DNA of 62,790 bases from NCBI GenBank assembly GCA_900175165.2, contig FWWN02000293.1:1-62790 (forward strand), given 5' to 3'. The notes below the pieces were generated by a model. That model worked only from the letters and a program-made list of their open reading frames with translations, had not been told where the DNA came from and did no database searches. The DNA is from Rhizomucor pusillus (taxonomy: Eukaryota > Mucoromycota > Mucoromycetes > Mucorales > Lichtheimiaceae). The position numbers were made by a program, and so were the translations under genes. Every line of letters starts with the position of its first letter. Position 1 is the stretch's first letter. Below are positions 48,873 through 59,528 of the stretch, piece by piece.

Positions 48873-50005
48873 GATTAGCATTTTACAAGATACTTTCTTT
48901 TTCCAGTTCTTCTCCAAAGAATAAAGCAAGTCGCGAATAACCGCTTGCATTGATCAATGAAATTATCCAGTGATACGGACTGCTCTTTTCCAATTTTTTG
49001 AATTACATGCGATGAGTGCTTCCACGCGAGCTTGGACCTCCCCGAAAACTGTATCAACCTCTTCGCAGATCGACGTCGACTTGTCGAATGGATTCAGATA
49101 TTATAAGCCCAGAAGGGTCTCTAGTAGTACATTAGTTTCTCCTGAGGAAGTTATAAGATGATCGGGATACCATTTGAACTCGCAGTACACGTGGTGAATA
49201 GCTCTACTTGATAAGTTCGCTACTACATACAAAGATTACATGCTTGATTAAGATAACGCTAAGAGCACTTCTGTCTGTTTGATTGAGTGCATATATGAAA
49301 AACCATGAACTGTGATTGGAGTCTAGTTGCTAACTTCTATATTTTCCCCCATATTACAGCCTGTGTTGGCATTTTTCTATTCCATTGTGACATTTATCCC
49401 AGCAACTATGTGAATGAGAAATGAAACCGTAGAAATCGCTCAATCTTAAGCTGCTGCATGCTTCACTGTGGTCACCGAAGACTCTTTTTCCAACCAGAAT
49501 TTTTGTTATGAGCTCTAGATATACAATATCCTTCTGCAAAACTTGTGGTTTGCGCTTTCAAAAAGGACAAGGGAGAAATGTTTTGACAAGGAAGCAAGAA
49601 TAAAAAATGGCTTTTGAACGATATAGGAGGCTGTTACTTCTTGCCTGCGTCAGGATTCATCGCAGCAACCAGAAGTACTAGGAAATGAAAAATATCCTTT
49701 TCTTATTAAAATCAAGGTAGTTTATTATCATATTCAAATATGAAGGCTACTATGAAGAAAAAAAATGTATGTTGACTCCTAACAAAACATGCATGTCAGC
49801 TTGGTGCTCTAGCTCTAAAGTCAAGTGCGCGTAAACAATGCAAACGATGCCACGTTCATTCGTCAGGCTCATTAAATCAGATTTTGAAACCCACACAGCA
49901 GATTAAGGTCAAAAGGTTTTGCATCATTCGATCCTCGCGGCACGTTACATGTTTATTAAGTGGCACGCTACATACCTTTTTGAGGGAAAGAGAACAAGGG
50001 GAACT
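48873..50005. other. Intergenic, no supported gene
   Basis: Between RAT1 and the element remnants at 50 kb. Short AT-rich ORFs only; I see no domain, RNA gene or clear repeat. Confidence 0.5.
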
Positions 50006-50750
50006 CTATTTGCATCTACAAATTTTATAATCGAAATAGCAAGTCACAGTAGAAAAGGGCCTTAGTGGCTTATACATCGATGAAGGCCCGTTACGAATCC
50101 GGTTCGAAAACCTCAGGCACCTCAGGCTACTGGGGATTCCCTTTCCGGAAGGGGCTGGAGACTCCTCCTTGAGCGTGTCACTTACTTTTGGATCTTCATT
50201 CGCACTTGCGGTTTCCTCACTCCTTTTCAACCGATCCTCGGTGTCCTGTAAGGCCTTGGATATCTTTGGAGGTTCATCCTTTAGGCAATCATAAAAATTT
50301 CTCGTACTGCTTTTTGTTCACTTCACAGATCGCTTGCAAAACGTCCATCTTTCATCCTCATCTGTTTTGATCTTTTCAACTATCTCTCTAGCCATCAAGT
50401 ACAATTGTTGAACCGTTGGATCGTCCCATCTTGTTAGGGTCAGAATACATCTTTGTTTATGGGCTAGAAACATCGTGAATGCTACCAGTGGATGCAAGTT
50501 ATTTTCATCCATGCGGCCTAGTATGGTGGATTTCGACAGGACAAGACATCGATTCGCCCAAAATTCACTAGGAATTTCATGCATGAATTGCTACTCTAGA
50601 CACGGCTTGAATGTGACTATTAGACTGTTCGGGGACACATTTTCAACGCAAATAGTCATTGAGATGGGGAGTTTACACCCGATATGCGTGCAGGCAGTGC
50701 TACTGTATAGCGCGGATCATATAATCCTGATTGACCGTGCACTGGATTTC
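50006..50750 (-). pseudogene. Unrecognised ORF with internal stops
   Basis: A minus-strand frame is open from 50584 to 50006 except for one TGA (50320-50318). The first part encodes RCLVLSKSTILGRMDENN, then MFLAHKQRCILTLTRWDD and LMAREIVEKIKTDEDERW. The second part is polar and acidic with EDRLKRSEETASANEDPK. Upstream (to about 50750) the frame stays open apart from one further stop. The helical, charged composition suggests real ancestral coding sequence, but I recognise no family. It may belong to the relic further upstream on the same strand at 51.8-52.6 kb. No splice sites clearly bypass the stops. Confidence 0.4.
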
Positions 50751-51794
50751 AAGTAGGACTGGTCGTAGTTAACCGACGGCAATGCACTTGTCACGTTAAT
50801 CTTTATTCAATGTTGCAGTTTTCTACAGTTACAGTCGTTTCCGGAAGCGTACAAAGTACACTGATTTCATGCTGTGTCTGCTCATTATCTGGCCCGTAAA
50901 ATTCATAAAAATCAAGCATACTGTGAACTTTGTAAAGCCATTCAAGACGTTGAGTCATAAAGATAGTACGGGAAAAGAGATTTATGTCTTCATCAACTAT
51001 CAGAATTCCATAGGTTACGAACTCTTCCTCAGTCTTGATCTTTATCTTTGTATACTTCAGTGTTGCGAGACCAGTAGAAGCACCATCTATCGTGGACAGA
51101 ACAATAAGATCATAAATAAAAAGATCTTAAAAGTGCTGACCCTGGTCTTCCGGAGTGAATTGTCATTAACAGACAAACTCTCTCGAGATGTTTGATCAGT
51201 GTAAATAGCCCTGATCTGTAGATGGGTGCCAGGTTGTTCTGTTCTCAGAATTAAAAAAATCGGATACAGTCTCACTGTACTCTTGCTGTCCGTTTTCTTT
51301 CCGTGCTTGTTCACAATTATAGCACCATCTCTCGTCCATATTCTGGAATCGGCCAACAGAGCAGTCTAAGTCTTGCTTCCTTTCATCCTCAATTGTAACT
51401 GTCGCTTGCAAAGTTCGGCTATCTTTGCACGGTCTTCGTTCGATAATACGTCACATGTTCCAGGAGGTTTTACTTCACCATTCCCAACTTCGATACCATC
51501 CATGATGGAAAAAGCATGTCTGGTCTCCTCTGGTTTATGGCGTAGTTTCCCACTTTATGTGCAAACGACAGGATTATCATAATTAAAGAGTATTAAGTAA
51601 CCTTGACTACTGTCCCATGTAGGCCATACCATTCGATTCGAATTTCGGATTTGAAAGAGAACAACGATTGGAAGAATGACATGACGTGCCTGGCCAAAAA
51701 TCCATTTCGGTTTGGGTTTTGTCAGGCGATGGCTCAAAGTACATTTCGCCGCTGCTCATATCCTATTGAAATTCAGTCTTTATCGCCTTGACGA
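50751..51794. other. Degenerate sequence between two relics
   Basis: Minus frames at 51087-51356 and 51196-51411 contain a CYNCEQARKENGQQ stretch, hinting at a decayed zinc-knuckle or element protein, but stops and frame changes prevent a call. The region probably belongs to the same decayed insertion as its neighbours. Confidence 0.35.
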
Positions 51795-52642
51795 TCAATG
51801 CACTTGTTTCGGCTTTGTTTTGTTTGCTTGATCTGCAGCCAAGGGACCTTGAAACGTATGCACCATGATTTCCAGTACTCGCTCCTGGGAGTACATCTTA
51901 TTTTGGCGCCTTGGACGCAGTGCGAGGCCCTCAATAATTGTACTCCAGCCACATTCACCAATATGACTACATATGGATGCTCCCTGTCTCTCGGTTTGAG
52001 ATTGACATATGTCCCGTTTTGCCTTGAGAACGCACAACGCCTTTGGTGTTGATGAAGTAACGTTCGGGAAAATCTTTGGGTGGCATATCGACCTCCAATT
52101 CCGGAGATGACGGCCGGCGTATCCTAACTCTGGCGAGCGCTGCGAGGTGATATGCCGGAGGTGTACTGTGAAGGCCCGCTTTAGCATGAACACCTGTCAA
52201 CCACTTCATTGATCTATTATTTGCTTACCTAGGCCCGCATCTTGCTCGCTGTTGAGTTCACTTGCGCTGCTTTGCAGTCAAAGTGCGACTTGTACAGTGC
52301 CCTCCCACAGTGCGGTCCAAGACACGCGTATGAACAATACGATCTTCCTGGGACCTAGCTGTAATTTCAACAGTAGGATTGGCCGTGGTTATCTCCATTG
52401 AGACTCGTTTCTGCTACAATGTTCCCCGTAACCTTGATTCCAGGCGTGTCAGGAGCGACAGCGGTGCGGAGAGCCTCCATAACAGGCGTCAACTTCAAAA
52501 AGTGTGGTTTAATAGAGACACGGGCGCCAACAGCCAGATGTAGGAGAAACACCGGGGATGGTAAGAGTGATCGCACTATCAAGATCCTTTGTCGAGAAGA
52601 ATGTAAAAAATATAGATTTAACTCGAGATAATCATATGACAA
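51795..52642 (-). pseudogene. Relic sharing the N-terminal domain of the piggyBac-like element
   Basis: The minus ORF 52642-52367 contains GARVSIKPHFLKLTPVMEALR and a following strand-rich stretch. It aligns with ARVSVAPRYLRTTPVYELLR of the piggyBac-like relic at 19155-19514, including the Pro-Gly/Pro-Arg turn and an ET-x-L-x-G motif. Downstream (52209-51795) open pieces in two frames include LEVDMPPKDFPERYFINTKG. There are several stops and frame changes, and no DDE catalytic block follows. It is interpreted as a truncated, older copy of the same element family. The shared domain's function is unknown to me. Confidence 0.5.
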
Positions 52643-52702
52643 AGTGTTTGTTTATTTAGTACCATTCAGTTCATCATTTTGATTGTTATTGCAAAATTCC
52701 AT

Positions 52703-53637
52703 CTAGAGCTCATAGCCAACAAGGGTAAAGCGGGAGTCTTGACCGTACACAGATGGGTCGACAAGCTGGAACCCGAGGTACATGAATGCACGGAGGATGG
52801 TGTTGCCTGGCGAGAGGAGGAATAGTTAGCTCGTATTGTGACAACAATAACTGAGCAGAAAATGGACTCACTGCTAGTTTGGCGGTCGATTGCGACCACC
52901 AGGTACTCGCTGCCTGTCTTTTCTTCAGCCAGTTCAATGAGATGAGTGATGCTGTGGTGATGTGAAACAGCATTCTTTTAATAAACAAACATTTCATCCA
53001 TCCACCCACGTGGGATAAACTTACCAAGACTGGAACTCACCGTCGTTCCAGTTTGCAAGAACATCGTCGGTTACGGGAGAAGATAGGAAAACGGTATCTC
53101 CGTGGATAAACGCTTGGCAGTGAACCGTCTGGGCGGAACCATGGAACGCTACAGTGGAGATGGACATGAGTTGCTCTACTTGCTGATGCATCTGACTCGT
53201 GTGACCAAAAACAGTGGCTACAAAGTCATCCTTGTCGCGGCGAACGAATGTCACAATATCCTTATCCACATGGGAAGCGCTGCAGTGTTCATGAGGAATG
53301 CTTACAGTGTTAACAGCCTTTTCGTCATCAATGGCGATAGAACGGTTGACATCCCTCTCAGTGTGCCGCGCCGAGAGCGGTTGCTGGAGCACTTGAAGCT
53401 GAATGGCAAGCTCCTTCTTGGCAGGGCTTGCGATAATCATGAAGTGATGCTGCTGCTGCTGTTGCTGACGACTTGAATACAATTACTACTACTACTTATA
53501 TTACTACTACTAAAGGCGTAATTTCCGTCTTTGGTGGCCTTGGAGAAGATGGTGCTGGAGGCGTAAAGAAGAATCACGGTGTTCTTGTCCAGTGCTGCTA
53601 CTTTTTTTCCGGGTGGGCGTTTCACTGGTACAGACAT
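52703..53637 (-). CDS. OAZ1: Ornithine decarboxylase antizyme, expressed by predicted +1 frameshift
   Basis: The C-terminal antizyme fold is clear: HGDTVFLSSPV, HLIELAEEKTGSEYLVVAIDR, NTILRAFMYLGFQLVDP and the final FTLVGYEL. Three downstream exons encode it: 53359-53025 (after the shift), 52951-52872 and 52806-52703. The zero frame starts at ATG 53637 (MSVPVKRPPGKK). Removing a 46-nt GT...AG intron (53510-53465) carries it to 77 codons ending at TGA 53360-53358. Skipping one base there enters the antizyme frame at ERDVNRSIA, giving about 249 residues. Programmed +1 frameshifting stimulated by polyamines is the conserved control of all antizymes, so the split is expected. Antizyme binds ornithine decarboxylase and delivers it to the proteasome. 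The intron in ORF1 is my inference; its exact acceptor among repeated CAG triplets is uncertain. Confidence 0.82.
53358..53363 (-). promoter_or_regulatory. Predicted +1 programmed frameshift site (CAC-TGA)
   Basis: On the minus strand the zero frame reads GCG GCA CAC TGA; advancing one base at the TGA gives GAG AGG GAT in the antizyme frame. Antizyme shift sites normally have a sense codon followed by UGA. CAC is an unusual P-site codon for this, so an upstream site or a different ORF1 structure remains possible. Confidence 0.5.
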
Positions 53638-54401
53638 GTAAGCAAATCAAGACGTACGTGACAGTGTGCTTTGATTCATTGCTTTTTGGCTTTTTACCTG
53701 ATGGAACGCCCCAAATGTAAACCGACGAGAAAAAAAGGGGATAAACCACAAAGTTTTTGAAGTATAAAAGAGAGCGAGCGCTTTAGAGCTGCAAGAGTTA
53801 CAGAGTTGGCTTATTGGCTTATAAATGAGCTTGAATGCGGCCGATGGGCAAAAAGTCCTCCAGAAAGACCAAGGGAAAACACCCCAGGCGGGCACAAACG
53901 ACTCCATATCCCCTCGCTCTCGCGGTTGGCCGCCGATTTCAAATACCGACCGACATCTGGAACCGTCTCACTGATAAGCTGTGAAAGCATAAACGCTTGA
54001 GATGTTGGAAAGGAACGCAATCAATCAAGTATTCAGTTGCCTTGGAATAGTATTTGCGTGGATGTACAGCCAGATTGAAGGGAACAGACTTAGTATACTA
54101 CTTAATGTGGAGGCCTTTGATACAAGCTATGTCAGATATTTGATAAATATTCAGTTCAGTGAGGATAGCATCTGTCTAGAATTGCTGTCGACCGTCATAT
54201 TGATTTGTTCTAAGCCGTTCAAAATCTCGGTGGTTATATTCGGTCCACCTGCAGTAGATGAATTGCTCCGCTGACATTCGCTGCATCTCTGTCATGCATG
54301 GCTGCCGCTCCTGCAGCCCAGAAGCCAATTCTTTTTCGCCTCACTCACCTTTGTTCTCCTGCGGTTGCTCTTCCAACTGTCCCTCCTTTATATATCCTAC
54401 A
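53638..54401. other. Intergenic between antizyme and MFS copy 1
   Basis: The divergent upstream region of the antizyme gene and of the first MFS copy. Short ORFs (54002-54274 plus, 53647-53907 minus) are unrecognised. A pyrimidine-rich leader runs up to the MFS start codon. Confidence 0.5.
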
Positions 54402-56091
54402 ATGTCGAACGAAAAAGGTCAAGAAATATACGATGCGACTGCGATAGAGGCGACATTAGTCCGCAAGATAAACTGGACAGCTATCCCGTTGTTGAATATA
54501 ATTCAGACCATACAGGTAAAGGGAAAATACTTGAATGCATGCTGACGGCACGAAGGCCATGCTAAGTAAGTGGATAGATAATTGACAAGGCCATGCTCAG
54601 TTATTCGGCGATGCTGGGGATATTCCGAGACACCGGTACCACGATCGAGCAGTTTGGCTGGCTAGGTGCTGTATTCTACATTGGATACCTTGTTGCACAG
54701 GCAAGCACAGACTAGTAGTATCAATAAGCTTGTCTAGTCTTAGCAATGAAAACATGCTCTTGGTTTACAAGTAGATCTTCTTTGTTGTTTTAGATACCAA
54801 ATTCCCTCGCAATGCAGCGTTTTGAGATATCAAAATACCTAGGTCTTGTTTTGATCGGTCTAGGCATTGTGCTCGGAAGCACTGCACTGTGCAAAACGTT
54901 CCCACAGCTGCTTGGGGCCCGAATCCTGCTTGGTGCGTTCGAGGCAGCCGTGTATCCTTGCATATTCCTAATGATTAGTACACTGTATCGACGCTCGGAG
55001 CAAGTCATCTGGTTCTCAAGCATTTTCATGACAGATGAACTAGCTATCATTGCAAGCAGTTTGATCATGTACAGTTTGGGATACATCGACGGCGCTGTCG
55101 GCATCAGTGCATGGCAATGGTAATTAGAAGCAAATATTTTCCAGGGTTTTCCAATAACCGCATCATCGTCATTCTTGTAAAAAGGGGCATGATACTGTGG
55201 GGCAGTGCCACAGTAGTCGTAGGTCTGGTAGCCTTTTTCTTTTTACCGGATAAGCCAACATCAAGGTGGTTTCGGCTGTCGCCCATCGAAAGGAAGGTTG
55301 TCGAGGACCGCATACGGGACAACACTGTCGTGCGAGACACGACCTTCAAGTGGACGCATGTTCGAGAATTTCAGAGCCACGATTTTATTCTTATTTGGTA
55401 GTATCTGTTTGTATCAACCTACTTAACGGATGCTTTACTGTGTTTCAATCGCAAATCATCAGCGACATGGGATTCACGGTGTGTTACTTGGTTAGTCCTG
55501 AAGGTGACATTTAAAAGGCTCATATTCTTTCAGGATCTAGATGCGCTGCTACTCAACATACCACCAACCATCACCGACATGGCAATAATGGCATTAGCTA
55601 TCTGGCTGAGCCATAGATATTCTGAGGTCTCGTATCTAGCTGCACTGTTCCAGTTGATACCATTTGCAGGCATTGTTCTACTGCTAACGCTGCCTAGTGG
55701 AGGATCGCAGCTGGTCGGATTATATTTCGCTTACTGCACGGCACCCACCTACTCTTTTCTTTTTACATCTGTCTCTAACAACGTGGCTGGATACACGAAG
55801 AAAATATTTTACAACGCGAGCCTCGTGGTAGCTTACTCTGTTGGAAACTTCGTCGGACCGCTATTGATCCTGCAGCAAGAAAGACCGAGATACCTGAGTG
55901 CTATGGTTACGTACGCGGCAGCCGCTCTATTGTGCTCGATCTCATTTCTTTGTATACGATGGGACATAGTGCGTCGAAATCAATACAGAGAAGAGCTGCG
56001 TCGCACAGGCGAGCTCCCTCCCACACCAGAAAACAGACAGGAACTGGATCTCACAGACAAAGAAGACCTGAATTTTGTTTATCGTACCTAA
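54402..56091 (+). pseudogene. MFS anion:cation symporter (allantoate permease type), copy 1, 4-nt deletion
   Basis: Five exons correspond to those of copy 3: 54402-54515, 54578-54700, 54794-55119, 55185-55478 and 55534-56091. The product is a DAL5/ACS-family major facilitator with IPNSLAMQRFEISKYLG, RILLGAFEAAVYPCIF, LYRRSEQVIWFSS, LPDKPTSRWFRLSPIERKVVEDRIRDNT and a second six-helix half. Exon 4 is 294 nt against 298 in copies 2 and 3. After VRE the bases corresponding to GCAA/GCGA are missing (near 55368), so the frame runs into a stop at IW. The rest remains open, suggesting recent inactivation. The second intron has a GC donor (54701). Substrate is unknown; the family includes allantoate, nicotinate and other organic-anion carriers. 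Confidence 0.82.
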
Positions 56092-56405
56092 AAATTGTAT
56101 ATAAATAGCTTCTAATGCAACTGGTATCATTAAGTACCTAAAGAATATAAACAAGTAGCAATATGTTATCTAGAGGGATTTACTTCTTCAATTTTTTGCC
56201 ACCAGATCGATATCCAACAAGTTCACTGTACATTTAGTGCATTGCATAACGTCTAATTCAAATTAGCAATAGGGACGGAGCATGAGTTTAAACATTCTCC
56301 ACCCTCATTTCTTTCATGCATGATAAGTGCAGCAGACGATATCCAGTTGCATATGTTGGTTTTCTACACATTATTCTTTTTCCTTGCTTATTGCACTGCT
56401 TTATC

Positions 56406-58094
56406 ATGTTGGTCAAACGAGATCAAGAAACGAATACCGCAGATGAGGCTCGGTTGGTTCGCAAGATAAACTGGACTAGTATACCTCTGCTGGACATGGC
56501 ACAAGCGTTGCAGGTGAAGGGAAACAGTCATACGTCCACGCAAAAGAAGATATGTTAAATGTGTGGATAGATAATCGATAAGATGCTTCTCAGCTATTCT
56601 GCAATTTGGGAATATTTCGATATACCGGCATTACGATGGAGCAGTTTGGCTGGCTAGGTGCCATATTCTATGTTGGATATTTGCTTGCACAGGTAAGCAC
56701 CAATGTAAACCCGTAGCAGATAAATGAAAAAGTAAGATTATGGAGTCTTACAAATGGAGGAAAACTATTGCCTTGTAGATACCAAACTCGCTCGCGATGC
56801 AGCGTTTTGAGATCTCAAAATATTTCGGTGCCATTTTGATTTGTTTGGTCATAGTACTCGGATGCACTGCACTGTGCCGAACGTTCGCGCAGCTGGTTGC
56901 ACTTCGGATTTTGCTTGCTGTGTTCGAGGCGGGTATATATCCTTGCATATTCCTTCTTATCAGCACATTGTATCGACGCTCCGAGCAAGTCACGTGGTTC
57001 TCAAGTGTTTTCATTGTAAATCAGGCAGCACTTGTAGTGTGCAGTCTGGTCATGTACAGCTTGGGCTACATTGATGGGGCTTCAGGTGTCAGTGCCTGGA
57101 AATGGTAACTAGCAAAAAAAATGTTTATAATTTCCAAACCTCTCCAGTAACAGCATCAATGCTCTTTTTCGCCAAAAAGGGGCATGATTCTCTGGGGTAG
57201 TATCACAGTACTGCTAGGTCTAGTATCCTTTGTCTTTCTGCCCGACAAACCGACATCAAGGTGGTTTCGGCTGTCGCCGATTGAGAAGAAAATAGTCGAG
57301 AACCGCACACGGGATAACACGGTCGTGCGAGATACGACGTTCAAATGGACGCATGTTCTAGAAGCGATTTCAGAGCCACGATTTTACTCTTATTTGGTAG
57401 TCTCTGTTTGTATCAACCTACTTAACGGATGCTTTTCTGTATTTCAATCGCAAATTATCAGCAATCTAGGATTTTCGGTGTGTTATACGAATACTGAACG
57501 ATAAGACGATTGAGCTAAATATTTATGTCTTTGTAGGATCTAGTCGCGGTACTACTCAACATACCACCATGCATAATCGACATTGCAGTGACGGTATTAG
57601 CTATCTGGTTGAGCCATCGATACTCTGAAATTTTGTACCTCGCTTCACTCTTTCAGCTCCTGCCATTTCTGGGCACAGTGCTATTGCTGGCATTGCCTTC
57701 TGGAGGACTGCAACTCGTCGGATTATACCTGGCGTGCTGCACTGCCCCCACCTACTCTTTTCTTTTCACATCTGTCTCAAAAAACGTGACAGGATACACC
57801 AAGAAGATATTTTACAATGCAGGTCTGGTAGTAGCTTACTGCGTTGGCAATTTTGTCGGACCGCTGCTGATCCTGGAACGAGAAAGACCAAGATACCCGA
57901 GTGCTATGGTTGCATACGCAGTGGCGACTCTGTTGACCTCGATCTTGTTTCTTTACATACGCTGGGATATAACGAGACAAAATCGCCATAGAGAGGAATT
58001 GCATCGTACCGGTGATATCCCACCTCCTCCAAAAAACAGAGAGGAGCTGGACCTGACAGACCAGGAAGACTTAAATTTTGTTTATCTCCCCTAA
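56406..58094 (+). pseudogene. MFS anion:cation symporter, copy 2, 1-nt deletion
   Basis: Exons are 56406-56513, 56571-56692, 56779-57104, 57180-57477 and 57537-58094. Exon 2 is 122 nt rather than 123. In the SYSA(M/I)LG region (56601-56610) copies 1 and 3 have GCGATG followed by CTG or TTG, while copy 2 has GCAATTTGG, one base short. Translation therefore shifts before the first large transmembrane block. Exons 3 to 5 are fully open and retain the family motifs ALCRTFAQL, LYRRSEQVTWFSS and LPDKPTSRWFRLSP. The start differs from its siblings (MLVKRDQ instead of MSNEK). The second intron keeps a GT donor where copies 1 and 3 have GC. A base-call error could also explain a single-nucleotide lesion. 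Confidence 0.8.
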
Positions 58095-59528
58095 AAGTAA
58101 CATGTATGAACAGAGGAAAAGCATCAGCTTATCTAGAAATAATGAGAGTAATCATCACCGACTTGGAAAGATTATGGAAGCAATCCGGGAAAAAGCTTTC
58201 TATATCCTGTGGAGCTGTAGCACATGAATCAATCATCAGCTTTATACAATAAAGAGAACTATAATCCATCCCATTAATTATGAAATAAGATATTACGATT
58301 AGTCTCATGATTGAGCGAAAAGGATAAGTGCCCTGGCCGCTAAGTGTGTCGTATCTGAACTTCCCTGTTATACATAGCAGTTCCAAATTACATGAATATT
58401 TGCGGGTCTGGAATTTATGGATAGAGTTTCCTCCAAAGCATGCAGGAGGTACCACCATTGCTGCGAGTTTCTGACTGCTATACAGCAAGGTCGCAGCCTC
58501 TGACATTTCTTCCTTGTACATTCGTAAGGTCTCCAGTAGCGATTTGTTGTTAATGGTTTTCTGCATTCACCCTGCCTACTTCTGTTAGTAAAGTGCACAG
58601 TTAGCATATGACAGTATTTTCTATTTATTTCGTTTGCCTACCGAGACTTTCCCGAAGCAAATCCCCGAATTTGGGCTGACACGCCGCCGAGTGTACTACT
58701 GCATTCGTCTGTCAGATCAAGAGCATAAATCGAGACCAAGATTTTAGTTCTTTGGATTGGGTCCATCTCGTGGATGTGAGAAAGCGACTAGTCCATTTGA
58801 GCTTCAAGCTTAAAGTGGTAGTCTTGCCAAGGACCTTGTCAAAGATATGATGAATCAAGTCGCAAAGATTAGATGTTGCTGATCCGTTCTTCTAGTTTGG
58901 AAAAAAAGAATCCAAGGCTGTTGGGCCTTTAAGCTTGCGCTGGAGACACATATTTGGATATTTCCTGTGTATCTTCTTTGTAATCATTTCGTATTCAACC
59001 AATGTGGAATGAATTGTGGCGCCAAGCAGGCTCCTCATTTGGAATATTAAAGTGCGTGTATTTTATTAAGACTCCACCAGGAAACAAGGAGCGTCGTTGT
59101 CTAATAGAGAGTGTTTCATTGTATTCAGCAATTTAGGCTGTAGTTAATAACGTGACTGATTCTTTCATTGCCTATTACTTGCACTCATTTCAGTGTTAGC
59201 ACTGACCTAGAGCTGCCGACAATCATAGATAAATAAGGCTTGGAGAACTAAACGAAGATCTCATATTCAGGACAGAGATCATACGCTGAGGAATCAATGC
59301 TAACTTCTGGCGGATATCAATGTACAGCATCATCTGTGAAGCACATCAGACTGCAGCGCACCTGCTTCATCTGCACTGAAAGGATGGACCCCTTCAGCTT
59401 ACACGTACTCTTTCCATGCTCGGTATGTTAGCAAATAAGCAGTCAAGCAAGCAAAAGCAAACACTTTTACGCCTACGCTTTATTCCTGTGATCGTTCTTG
59501 ACCTTTTTTTCCATCCTTTTATCCTACA
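58095..59528. other. Spacer between MFS copies 2 and 3, with an unassigned ORF
   Basis: This spacer is much longer than the one between copies 1 and 2. A 145-codon minus frame (58129-58566) reads plausibly (EEMSEAATLLYSSQKLAAMVV near its start) but has no family I recognise. The adjacent upstream sequence to 58960 is open only in pieces. It may be an older decayed gene or insertion. A short pyrimidine-rich leader precedes copy 3. Confidence 0.4.

Noticed and set aside
48303..48950. Minus-strand ORF (215 codons) over the RAT1 3' end
   Set aside because: It is the reverse reading of the GGY-coding repeat and gives a Val/Ala/Thr-rich artefact without motifs.
53021..53482. Independent translation of the antizyme second frame from a start codon of its own
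   Set aside because: The upstream part of this frame is preceded by TAA/TAG stops and opens with a non-ATG codon; an internal ATG exists (MIIASP) but antizymes use a frameshift, and a better zero-frame ORF is present.
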